Source of the DNA: Chenopodium formosanum
Taxonomy: Eukaryota; Streptophyta; Magnoliopsida; Caryophyllales; Amaranthaceae
DNA length: 64,000 nucleotides
Direction: 5' to 3'
Assembly (NCBI GenBank): GCA_024500155.1
Contig: CM044860.1
Coordinates: forward strand, 5,254,501 to 5,318,500
Shown here piece by piece: positions 31,032 through 41,067 of this stretch (position 1 is its first letter; every line of letters starts with the position of its first letter). Under the pieces are notes generated by a model. That model was not told the origin of the DNA. It was given only the letters and a program-made list of their open reading frames with translations, and searched no databases. A program made the position numbers and the translations under genes.

Positions 31032-34000
31032 ATGCAATCCCTAATTAGGACAGTTCAATCACAATGCAGAGTAACCTCGGATTCTCTCTCCTCCATTTTG
31101 GTAACTGCTTTTTTTTTTTTTTTTTTTTTTCTAGTTTCTTCACTTCCGCTTGTTTATTTTAATGAATAGTACTGAGTATGATTTTCCAGTAGCATGATTT
31201 TATCGATTTAGAGTAATTTTTTAATTTTGTGCGTAAGCCCTAATTTATGAATTGTAGAGCATGTTGCCTGAATTTAATTCAATTTATCCATTTTAGTAAT
31301 TTTGGAATGTGTTGGTTTTATTTTCTTGATTCAATTGCTCTAGCTTGTATTGCATTGATTATGTTAAAATTGTGGCTGTTTTGGAGGATCGCCTACGAAC
31401 CTGCAAGATGAACCCCTAGCCCTCTGACGCCCAAGTTAGTTCCTAAACAATGAATAATTTGAGAGTATTTAGGCCACATTTGGTTTGTTGTAAAACATCT
31501 ACAATAAAAAATGAGTTTTCATGGAAGCATATTATTATGGAAAACAGGAAAACCACAATTACCAATTAGATTTCCTTTGCTTGGTTTCTTACAAAAAAAA
31601 AAGTTAGGGAGAAATCGAATTGAAAATAGTAATGGAAAGGTGAGGATGGATAAGAGGAAAATTAAAAGGAGGTAAGGAGGAAGGAGGAAAATGTGGTTTT
31701 CCTTGTTTTGTAGGAAAATGTTTTACACCACTGGGAGTGTAATTTTTCATAATCGGGAAATTGTTTTCCATCCCTTCAGAAACCAAACAAAAGAAAAATG
31801 GGAAATCATTTTTCATGAAACATTTTACATTAAACCAACACACCCCTTCTCGTCAAAAAAAAATAAAAATAAAAAAGTAACCAACACACCCTTAAAAGGG
31901 GTATATATAGTTAACTATGTATGTAGGAAATCTTTGGCCCTTGTGGTGTACTTGACACTTTGTGGTCTTATAAGGCCTTTCTTGCTCATTGGGCTTATAT
32001 TGGCCGAAGTACTTTTAGGCTAAAATGGACATGTCCATTTTAGTACCCAAGCAATCTTCAAAAGCTACATGCAACTATTCTAACTGATCTTCCTAATCAT
32101 GTGATGGAATGGGAGTTGTGGAATGGGAGGGAAGCCTATATAACAGTCATATTTCTCCTTGTTGGGGAAAGAAGAGGAAAGTCTGACAACTCAGACTTTG
32201 ATGGAAGCTTTATATTCTACCTAGTGAAGCTTTCTTAGTCAAAGGGGTTGTTAATGGAGTAAAGGCTACCTATTTTCTGGTATAAAAGCTGGGCAGTTGC
32301 TAAGTTATGAATGAATAGGTGCTGAACCCTGCCTACCAAGGTAATGTTATGCCTGGTGCAGCTGAAGTTGTTGAAAGATTATCTTTTTTACAGTTTGACA
32401 ATTCTTGGGTATGGGGATTCAATTAGTCAACTGTTGTGTAAATTATTTAGGTAGAGTAATAATGTCATATTTTTTTTTCCTGATAAGGGGTAATAGGCTC
32501 CTCAACCCTCTTAAAGAAAACAATTTACTCACAAATGAGGGTAATAGGTTAGGTTAGTAGATGACTACCGACCAGGTTCCACACTTCCACCACTTATTAT
32601 TAACAACCATCATGATCACTTCTATGGTTCTATGTCTTTTTTAGTGCCCAAATTCATTCATATACCCTATAATTTATATCTTCTCTCTAAGACTTCCATT
32701 ATGAACAGTCTGAATACTCTATGGTTCTTTAACTACCCCACATCTCCTTTTCTATGTCCAATTTTAACGCATGTCAGTTTCTCATTCCTTAATTTTGCTC
32801 AATATAATGATACATTTCAAGGTTGAGTATTCTGACCGTTATATATGTAGCTAACTGTAGCACTAATTCTTTGCTTAGCTTCTCAATAAAAAGGAAAAAG
32901 AGAAAGGTAATAAACTACAATGTGTCTTTTTCTATTTTGGCTTTGTTTAAAGTTTTAATGGGTTGGTTATATTTGAATTGTCACAGGGAGGGAAACTTGG
33001 TCATGAATGTGCTTCAAGACATGGATACACTGCACCTTCGTTAGCTTGCTTCAGTGGAAGTGCAAAGTTTGGTGCTTTTCATGAGGCTGTTTTTTCTCAG
33101 GGTTTTCTTCACCAGAGCTTTTCTACTGCTGGCACTCCTGCAGCATCAATTACACAGGATACTGCACCTGCTGAAACTGATGTGCCTACTCGCATAAAAT
33201 TCAAGAGGCTTGACAAAACAGCTAGGCACATTATGCAGGTATGCATGCTTTCACTGCATATGTCTTTTACGAGGAAGTTGTGTTTACTTGTTCCTTCCAA
33301 TATTCTGTCAACAGATTCTGGATAAAGAAGCAGTTGAAGAGGTAAGGGGACACAGAGAAATTCCTGATATTAAGCCAGGGTATATTATCCAGCTCAAATT
33401 GGTATGTAAAATTTGCTGGAGGCAACTATTGATCTTGCTAACATGTTGGAATGGGAACCCTCAATAACATGTTTTACTTTGGTGTGTGGAAACAGGAAGT
33501 TCCTGAGAACAAACGACGTATTACTACAATAAAAGGCATTGTTATAGCAAGACGGAATGCAGGGTTAAACTCAACTTTTAGAATACGAAGATTAGTTGCT
33601 GGAGTTGGGGTCGAGAGTCTTCTTCCAATGTATGTGAACTTGGAATACTTCCTTGCAAAATGAAATATCTGTTTCATCCCACAAACTTTATGTGTTAATT
33701 TTACTTTATAAAGCATCAAGTTTTAGATGTGTTAATTTTACTTTATAAAGCATCAAGTTTTAGACTATTACACTATAGCTGGGCAATACCAAAAAAAAAA
33801 AAAATTCTTTCCATTCATTAGCCTGAGACGTCAGGCTGGGTCCTATTACGAGCTGAGAAAAGTCCATCCAAGGCCAGTAAGTTTTAGGCTGAACAGGCCA
33901 AAATGGGCTAGAAAAATCTACATGGGATGGATTACATCCACAATGAATGGTCCAACCACCACTTTTCTAGTGTGTGTGTTTTTGCTTCCCTTTTCTGGCT

Positions 34001-34258
34001 CTCCCAAAAACCACATTTTCCCATTGCATTTTCCTTTCTGCATCGTTACACTGTTCCTCTCTGGTAAATGAGATAAGAGTATACAAGTATTATAGTGACT
34101 TAAAGATGTGAGATTATTATTCATCTATTAATGACCTGTGATTTGATGGCAACAGGTACTCACCTAACATAAAGGAAATTAAAGTGCTGGATAAGAAGAA
34201 AGTGAGGAGAGCCAAGTTATACTACCTTAGGGAAAAGATGAACCCTCTAAAGAAATAG
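31032..34258 (+). CDS. Mitochondrial large-subunit ribosomal protein bL19
   Basis: Five exons encode 214 residues: 31032-31100, 32987-33238, 33315-33401, 33496-33629 and 34156-34258. The L19 domain occupies about residues 97-214: RLDKTARHIMQILDKEAVEE, RGHREIPDIKPGYIIQLKL, EVPENKRRITTIKGIVIARR, NSTFRIRRLVAGVGVESLLP and MYSPNIKEIKVLDKKKVRRAK, ending in YYLREKMNPLKK. Plants have plastid and mitochondrial L19; the KFKRLDKTA..IMQ and the LREKMNxLKK tail are the mitochondrial form as I recall it. The N-terminal 90 residues have many Ser/Arg/Ala and few acidic residues at the very start (MQSLIRTVQSQCRV), consistent with an import presequence. Intron 1 is 1.9 kb and carries a MITE-like insert; intron 4 has a 37-bp direct repeat. 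Confidence 0.93.
31469..31849. mobile_element. Tourist-like MITE candidate in bL19m intron 1
   Basis: The left end GGCCACATTTGGTTTGTTGT mirrors the right end ACATTAAACCAACACACCCC. The left border is TTA; the right border is TTC, so the 3-bp duplication is imperfect. The interior is rich in GGAAAA/TTTTCC words. Confidence 0.6.
33691..33764. repeat. Perfect 37-bp tandem duplication
   Basis: Two adjacent copies (33691-33727, 33728-33764) starting TGTGTTAATTTTAC, in bL19m intron 4. No difference between copies, so the duplication is recent. Confidence 0.95.
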
Positions 34259-35164
34259 GGACGGACTTTGTTTCAATTGTATTAAGATCATATGATTTGC
34301 CGCCTAGGAAAAACCAGGGTTCTTCACAAAGATCTGCAAACTCTTTGTATGTGAAATCAATGGTAACTGTGCTGTGGCATCTTTAGAATGGCAGTATCAG
34401 ATAATTTTTGGGAACATATCCCAAAACCACTTTATATATGTCAGTTTGTTTTGTGTAATTTCTGGGGTGTAAAGAGTGCAATGTTATATTGAGGTTTATC
34501 AATGTGGTTAGTGAATCTGATCGTCGGATGTTGACAATGTTTTGCTGTATGGCGTTTATTAAGCTGCCAGAGTAATAAAACCTTTTGCTGCCTCCTCTTG
34601 ATTTCATACTGTGTTAATTTGCTTGGAAGTTAAATAATTGCATTACAGTACATTACATGTATCTCGGCTAATGACCACAGCTGTCATATTGGTACTATTG
34701 GTACTCTGGCACCTGCCAACTCAACTTGAGGATCGGAAATGAATCAAGACTCAAAGCCGCTTTACTTAAGCTGAAGTAAAAAGTTCAAGTGCAGATGCAG
34801 AAGTGAAGTTTCAGGTGCAGATTTGATTTCTATAACATAAATACTTCTCAGCAAGGGGGAGCCAATGACGAAGAACTGAACTTTTTTCGGTTATTTACTT
34901 ACATGAATGTTCTTTTATGTAAAATACTGTACGGCATTTTAGTTGCTGGCCTTGCTGCTTGTTTTTGGGCCATAGTTCGATCTTTCATCCTCTAGAGATA
35001 CTTACCTGTAAACCTGAAGTTAATGTATAGCTATTTGCCTATTTGTTAAGCTATCATACAGGTATTATTATTCTTATATTTAAAGGCACATTTTAGCATA
35101 AAATTTTTTAAAGCTAATTTAGTGTTGAACCACCCTTATATATGAGATTACTACAGTGCAACGT
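34259..35164. other. bL19m 3' UTR and spacer
   Basis: The first 350 bases are probably 3' UTR. The rest is AT-rich spacer with no coding or RNA gene that I can support. Confidence 0.5.
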
Positions 35165-36049
35165 ATAACACATAGGGGTGTCAATCGGTTTTGCGGTTCG
35201 GTTTTTGGTTCGGTTTATCGGTTTTCGGTTTACAACGGATCGGTTTTTAACGGGTTGGAATTATTATCGGGTTAGTTCGGATCGGTTTTAAATAATTTCG
35301 GGTCGGTTCGGTTAGGTTTGTTTTTATTACAATTTCTTTTCGGGTCAGATTCTAATCGGGTTGGGTTATAACTGGTTCGGGTCATAATCGGTTCGGGTTA
35401 AAGTCGGTCGGTTTAAAAACGGTGTTTGTCTGTTTAAAGCGGGTTATGGGTCAAAACATATCGGGTCCTAACCGGGTCGGGTTGCAATCGGTTCAGGTCA
35501 TAATTGGCTCGAGTTGAACTTAGTCGGTTTGACAACTGGTTTTGCCAGTTTTGAACGGGTTACGTTAACGTATATATCCTAGTATATCCTCAACATTCTA
35601 TAATTAGTTATTCCAATAGCTTTAATTAAGTCCCTTTTCTGTATAAAGATTTTCAGGATCAAATAATAATAACAAATCTAGAGTTAGCTTTTAGATTTTT
35701 TTAATACAATATAGTGTTCGGCTTTAAGTTACAGGTTGTAAACGATTTGGGTTTGTCGGGTTTTAGTCGGTTTCGGTTTACAATGGGTCGGGTTGCTATC
35801 GGGTTCGGAAGTACTCGGTTCGGATTGTTCTCGGTTTCGGGTTGTATCAGTTCGGCTTGATAATGGGTACGGTTCATTAACGGTTCTCAAACATTCGGAT
35901 CGGTTCAGTTTCAGGTTTTAAAAAAACGGGTCGGGTCGATTTATGGTTTTAAAATAACAGGTTCATAGCGGTTCGGTTCCTTTTCGGAACAGTTCGAAAC
36001 GGTTTGAATTCACCAATTCGGGTTGGTTTTTGACAGCTCTAATAACACA
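35165..36049. mobile_element. hAT-like non-autonomous element with 8-bp target duplication
   Basis: The element is 35173-36041 (869 bp). The 8-bp word ATAACACA flanks it exactly (35165-35172, 36042-36049), the length used by hAT transposases. Ends are TAGGGGTGTCAA and the complement of TTGACAGCTCTA, both in the hAT TIR style. There is no transposase frame. Most of the interior is degenerate direct repetition of CGGTT/CGGGT words in one orientation, split by an AT-rich island near 35560-35740. Confidence 0.88.
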
Positions 36050-36486
36050 TTACATAGTTTGCTCATTGGACCACCTTGATGTGCTGACAGTTTCCTTGAT
36101 GCTTCAGCACAATATGTCTTTCATATAGGACAACTTATGCCTATGTGCAATATTGTGCATCTGTCTTGGTGTAGGTTAGTATTATTGCGTTTTTCTTTTC
36201 TTTTTGCGTATATGAAAAAGGCTAACATGGATCAAGCCTCAAGGTATCAGGCGCCGTACAAACAATCTATGCTCGTCCCATGACAGATTGACAGGCTAGT
36301 CCGGGTCCTGTTGAATGTACTCCGTAGGCCGTAGCAATATAGTCCGAGCCTTTGAGTCTGATATTACATATTTGCATGCTAGTGAGGTTAAATGTAAGCA
36401 CGTAGCTCTTGTATTAGCAAATTCAAAAACGGTGACACGCGTAACGTTGAAGTCTAATATTTTCCCGTTCTCTCTAGTTATTTCTG

Positions 36487-36517
<31 letters not shown>

Positions 36518-36589
36518 TTTCCGTTTACTTATTTTCGCGATATTTATAAACAATTAAACACACGAACATTTTTGAACAACAAATTTTCA

Positions 36590-36660
36590 GGAGCTTGTTC
36601 CTCTCTCCAGAAACTTCCCATTTCTCCAGAAAATCCAGATTTCTATCCTCAACTTTCAAG
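36590..36660 (+). other. Probable non-coding first exon of the MLF-family gene
   Basis: CT-rich leader-like sequence ending CTTTCAAG followed by a donor-like GTATTTTC (36661). The matching acceptor TTTTTAAAG lies at 38925-38935, eight bases before the ATG. This would make a leader intron of about 2.27 kb. It is inferred from splice signals only; the 5' end is a guess. Confidence 0.5.
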
Positions 36661-37013
36661 GTATTTTCTCTCTCTTCAATTTAGGGTTCTAAATCCTGTA
36701 ATTTCAATGATTTTACATGCTTCTTTGTGAACAAGAACATCAAATTGAAGTCAATTTTTGTTTACTTGTATTTCATAGAAATATTTGTTGCAATTTGTGT
36801 GAGGTTGTTGATTATAAGCTTGCATAGTTTTTTGTAATGTTTTTTCGTGAAGTTCTTTGAATTGAAGTAGTTTTTGCAGAAAATTGATTATCAGTTTATA
36901 CTAGAATTTTGTGTTGCAATTTGTCTGAATTTGTTGATTGTATGCTTGTACTTCGTATGTTTTTTCATCGTTCTAGCAAATTTGAAGTTTTAATTAGGTG
37001 ATGATACCAACAA

Positions 37014-37030
37014 GCTGGAATAGCTCAGTT

Positions 37031-37063
<33 letters not shown>

Positions 37064-37087
37064 GAGGTTCGACCCCTCCTTCTAGCG
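37014..37087 (+). tRNA. tRNA-Asn (anticodon GTT), copy 1
   Basis: 74-nt cloverleaf without intron. Acceptor stem GCTGGAA pairs with TTCTAGC, with discriminator G. A-box is TAGCTCAGTTGG, anticodon loop CTGTTAA (GTT = Asn), B-box GGTTCGACCCC. A T6 terminator follows immediately (37088-37093). It sits inside the probable leader intron of the MLF gene, same strand as the host. Confidence 0.95.
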
Positions 37088-37190
37088 TTTTTTATTTCAT
37101 TTCGTAGAAGGTTTTATTTGTGAATTAATTGAACTGGTTATACAATACCAACCTGAATACCTGATGTTGATCCTACAAATAACATGGTCT

Positions 37191-37420
37191 GTAGAGGTTT
37201 AGATGTGCGCAACTTTATATGTGCCGAAAGCTATTATGAAAGGTACACCTAAGAAAGGATCAATTGAAGATTCTTGTTGGCAACAAATTGAAATGGCGGT
37301 GGTTGCGTTTGTAGAGGTTTAGATGTGCCCAACTCTAAGCCACTATTATAAAAGATACACCTAAGAAAGGATCAATTGAAGAGCCTTGTAGGCAACAAAT
37401 TGAAATGGCGGTGGTTGCTT
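37191..37420. repeat. Diverged tandem repeat between the two tRNA genes
   Basis: Copies at 37191-37310 and 37311-37420 share GTAGAGGTTTAGATGTGC, CACCTAAGAAAGGATCAA and GCAACAAATTGAAATGGC, with small indels. Confidence 0.85.
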
Positions 37421-37602
37421 CCGGGGTCTTTCATCTGTTGTCATCTCAAAGGAGATTTGATGTTTCTAGCTCTATGATTGGTTAATATGCATAGTTTGTG
37501 TGTTTATTTTTGGTTGATTTCGGAAGTAAATGTCAATTTGTGCTGATAATTTTATAATCATCCCTCATGCTTTTAATAGTGATTAGTCCTTGACACCAAC
37601 AA

Positions 37603-37619
37603 GCTGGAATAGCTCAGTT

Positions 37620-37652
<33 letters not shown>

Positions 37653-37676
37653 GAGGTTCGACCCCTCCTTCTAGCG
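37603..37676 (+). tRNA. tRNA-Asn (anticodon GTT), copy 2
   Basis: Identical over all 74 nt to the copy 589 bases upstream, with the same preceding ACCAACAA. Downstream differs: the first T-run is T3, and a strong T27 run starts only at 37694, so termination may occur later or at TTCTTT. Same intron, same strand. Confidence 0.94.
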
Positions 37677-38060
37677 TTTATTCTTTCACAGTATTTTTTT
37701 TTTTTTTTTTTTTTTTTTTTGTTCTGTTTTGTTTTGTATTAGCTAATTGAAGTTGTGTCGGTAGAGACATGTATTGAATTGGCATGTGGTGTTGACAATG
37801 TAAAATGATCAAAGACATAGGATAGATTGACTTATGAACTAGACCAGAGGGATTATTACTAAGAACTAGGGATTCTGACTTGCTGAGTAAGGTTGAATAC
37901 ACAAATTCCTAATAGTTATAGTTAAGAATGTATGTGAATCACCTTAAGCGGTTGACGGTGTTATTTGAGTGGAAGTGCAGAGTACACCCTTAAAAGAAAT
38001 AGAAAGATGTACAATGATCAGGGAAATTGTTTGTGTTTAGTTTGGTGGAAATCAAAAGAT

Positions 38061-38329
38061 TTACAGTTTGTTTGGATGAAAAGGGAAGGAAAAGAAGGAG
38101 AGGGAGGGGAAGATGAGAGAAGGGAAGGGAGGGAAGGGATAAAAAATGAGTTTTCTTTCCAAATCTCTCCATTGTTAGAGGGAGCAAATTGCTTACAAAA
38201 TAATTCTTTCATTTCTCCTCCTTTCAATTCCCTTCATTTCTCAATTATTATCCAAATGAAAGATACACCATCTATCCATTTCCCATCCCTTCCCTTCTCT
38301 TTATTTCCTTCAATCCAAACACACTTTTA
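38061..38329. mobile_element. Tourist-like MITE in MLF leader intron
   Basis: The element is 38064-38326, bordered by TTA (38061-38063, 38327-38329). Ends are CAGTTTGTTTGGATG and the complement of CAATCCAAACACACTT. The interior is purine-rich in the first half and pyrimidine-rich in the second, so the strand can fold back. Confidence 0.75.
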
Positions 38330-38942
38330 GACTATTATTACATATCCAGGCTTTTCATCTTGAGGTGGAGGTATAGAATCAACAAGGGTTTCACAGCACT
38401 TGCTAATAGTTTGATACAAGTTGGGCGGGTTGATATATTTATGTTGTGTCAAACTTTGAGTAGAAGCAGCCATACTGTGAAGAGTGAAAGTTATTCTTTT
38501 GCATTTGAGTTTTAAGTGTGAAGTCCATAATGACCATGAATTAGCAATTTGAACCTTGGATATGTTGCTGAAAGCAAACTGGTTTGTTAAGTAACTGTTG
38601 ATGTCTTTTACATATTATCAGTCTAAGAATTTTCAACCAATTTTACTTGCTGCTGATGCCTCCTTAAGTAGTTAAGTGTAGCAACATCTAATCATTATTT
38701 TCATTTACTTGGGCAATTTTCTGATCTAACATTCTAAGCCCAGCCTTGTCGTTAAATATGAAGTTCTTAAGTTGAGGATACTGCTGTAAAAAGCAAGCCT
38801 TCCTTTAGTTTTCTACTTTATGATTTTTCTTTCTAAGACTTATATGATGAATTTTCTTTCTAAGACTTATATGTTGATTTTTATTTATGTCATAATTTGC
38901 TTTCTCAATCTTAAGAGTTACTTGTATTTTTAAAGGGTAAAG

Positions 38943-41067
38943 ATGCCGAATGAGAGGCAACAGAGTGATTCATTTGACATGTTTGGTGGTTTTGGAAACT
39001 CTGGAGATTTTGGTGGTTCCATATTTGGGAAGAATCCTTTTGATGATCCCTTTTTCACCCGCCCATTTGGCAGTATGTTTCATTCAAATAGTTCTTTGCG
39101 TGAGTCACCCCTAGTGGTTCCACCAAGTGGACCTACCATCAAGGAACTTTGCTCTGATGATGAAGTAGAAATGGAGGATAATAATGAAGAAAGTCAGAAT
39201 GCCTCTAGACCTGCCAATGAGCCTTTTGTTGATCATCCAGATGATGAAGCTGATGAAGCTGATGGTAATTCAAGTCTATCTCTGTTAGAGCTTCTGTTAC
39301 TTGTGTTCTTGAGTCTTTTGAAAGGACACACTTGTCATTTTAAGCTGTTCGAACGAGTAGAATAGTCATACTCATGTCATCCGTTCACTTATAATGTTTG
39401 GCACTTGGCAGATAATAAGAAACAACTGAACTATAGGACAGACAACAACCAGAATGGAGGAGGCTCACAGGCACAGTCATTTAAAGTCCACAGTTGCAAA
39501 GTCACATATGGAGGTGTAGATGGAGTGTATTACACTAGTTCAGCTTCCAGAAGAATGGGAAGCGATGGAGTAAGTGTTTTCAATTTTTTGCATGTGACAT
39601 ATTTAATGTCTTTGATACTAAGAAAACGATTTTCTTTTGTCCAGATGATCATGGAAGACTGCAAAGAGGCTGATAAGAGAACAGGTGAAGCAACACACAG
39701 GATTTCGAGGGGACTTCATGACAAGGTATGTGTTTGACCCTCAAATCACCTTCATATATGGATGATTATGAGATTTTGGTTTCTAGTGTTGTTCGACTCA
39801 TTACTATTTGTGGTTCATTGTTTATTAAAAAAATTGTGGTAACAGAAGCATTTATTCTGAACATGTTTTTATAGGGCCATACGGTTACTAGGAAGCTAAA
39901 TTCAGATGGCAAAGTGGACATGCGGCAAACACTGCATAATCTGAATGAAGGTAAGATCATTAAATATTGACGGCAAATGAACCCTTTAGCTGGTAGTTGG
40001 TCGTGAGTTATTGAAATTTACTTTGTTTTTTCTTCTTTTTCCTACAAATTTTCCAGATGAACTTGGAAGCTTTGAAGACGCTTGGAAAGGCAATGGTGGC
40101 AAGCATCTACCACCAGGTACAGGTATGTTCAGCATCCATTTATCCACTGTCTTAGTATATGGATGATAATATACAGTTCACTTGTGTCTGAAATAGCTCT
40201 TGAGTGATCAATATCAGCATGTTGAACTTGGAGGAAGAGGGGGAGGGGGTTGCGATATTACTGGATATTAGACTTTTGTCACTTGCAAAAGCGTAAGTGT
40301 GACTGCGTGTGCCTTGTGTAGTTGGGACTGGGAAACTTTCGTGCTCTGCATATCAGTCAAAAGCCTCACAGGATTTTGTATATTCTTGTGATCAAAAGGG
40401 TCCTTAGCGTTCGACCTTCTGTAATTTTGTCTTCATAAACTGCTATTACCATATGAGATACTGTGGTGGGATTGGTTAATCAAATCTTTGGGCAGAAGAT
40501 GATCATACGATGCTGTCTTCATAACTCGAGATGCAATTATTACTTCTGCAAAATTGTGAAGAGTAGATTAAAATTTCTGGAATTCGGTTATTCTCTTAAG
40601 AATATCAGCACATTCTATGATTTCACAAGTTCTTAAAATCTCATCCATGATGTTTCTTGTTAGTTTTGGTAGTACACCATGTTGCAGGACTTGTAGCTTA
40701 AGTTGACCGAACCTGGAGTAGATTAAAATTTCTAGAATTTGGTTATTCTCTTAAGAATATCAAGCACATTCTATAATTTCACAAGTTTTTAAATCTAATT
40801 CATGATGATTCTAGTTAGTTTTGGTAGCATTCCATGTAGGACTTGTAGCTTAAGTTGACTGAACCTGTGAGGTGAAATATTCTCTTCTATAATGATGCAG
40901 GATCTAGTGGCAGTGGAGCGAATCGAATGTCTGACTGGGGAGTGTTTCACCTTCCATCTACAAGGCATAGGGTGGGAGATGCATGGGGGAGCAGGCCCAA
41001 CAATGAAAAAGCGGCTGATACTTCCAAAGGCCAAACCAAAAAGGTGATCAGGATCCCCATAGACTAG
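38943..41067 (+). CDS. Myeloid leukemia factor (MLF) family protein
   Basis: Six coding exons give 289 residues: 38943-39264, 39412-39569, 39645-39725, 39875-39950, 40057-40122 and 40901-41067. The first exon is low-complexity and Gly/Phe/acidic-rich (FGGFGNSGDFGGSIFGKNPF, then DDEVEMEDNNEES). The MLF1-interacting-protein-like core follows: SFKVHSCKVTYGGVDGVYYT, SRRMGSDG, EDCKEADKRTGEATHRISRG, GHTVTRKLNSDGKVDMRQTL and LNEDELGSFEDAW. Animal MLF proteins shuttle to the nucleus and affect proteostasis and cell fate; the plant role is unknown. The ATG is preceded by a splice acceptor eight bases upstream, implying a leader intron (which holds two tRNA genes). The fifth exon ends CACCAG/GTACAG/GTATGT, so two in-frame donors six bases apart exist. 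Intron 5 contains a 155-bp tandem duplication. Confidence 0.92.
40561..40868. repeat. 155-bp tandem duplication in MLF intron 5
   Basis: Copies at 40561-40715 and 40716-40868 share GTAGATTAAAATTTCT, GGTTATTCTCTTAAGAATAT and ACTTGTAGCTTAAGTTGAC, with about ten percent differences by eye. Confidence 0.85.
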
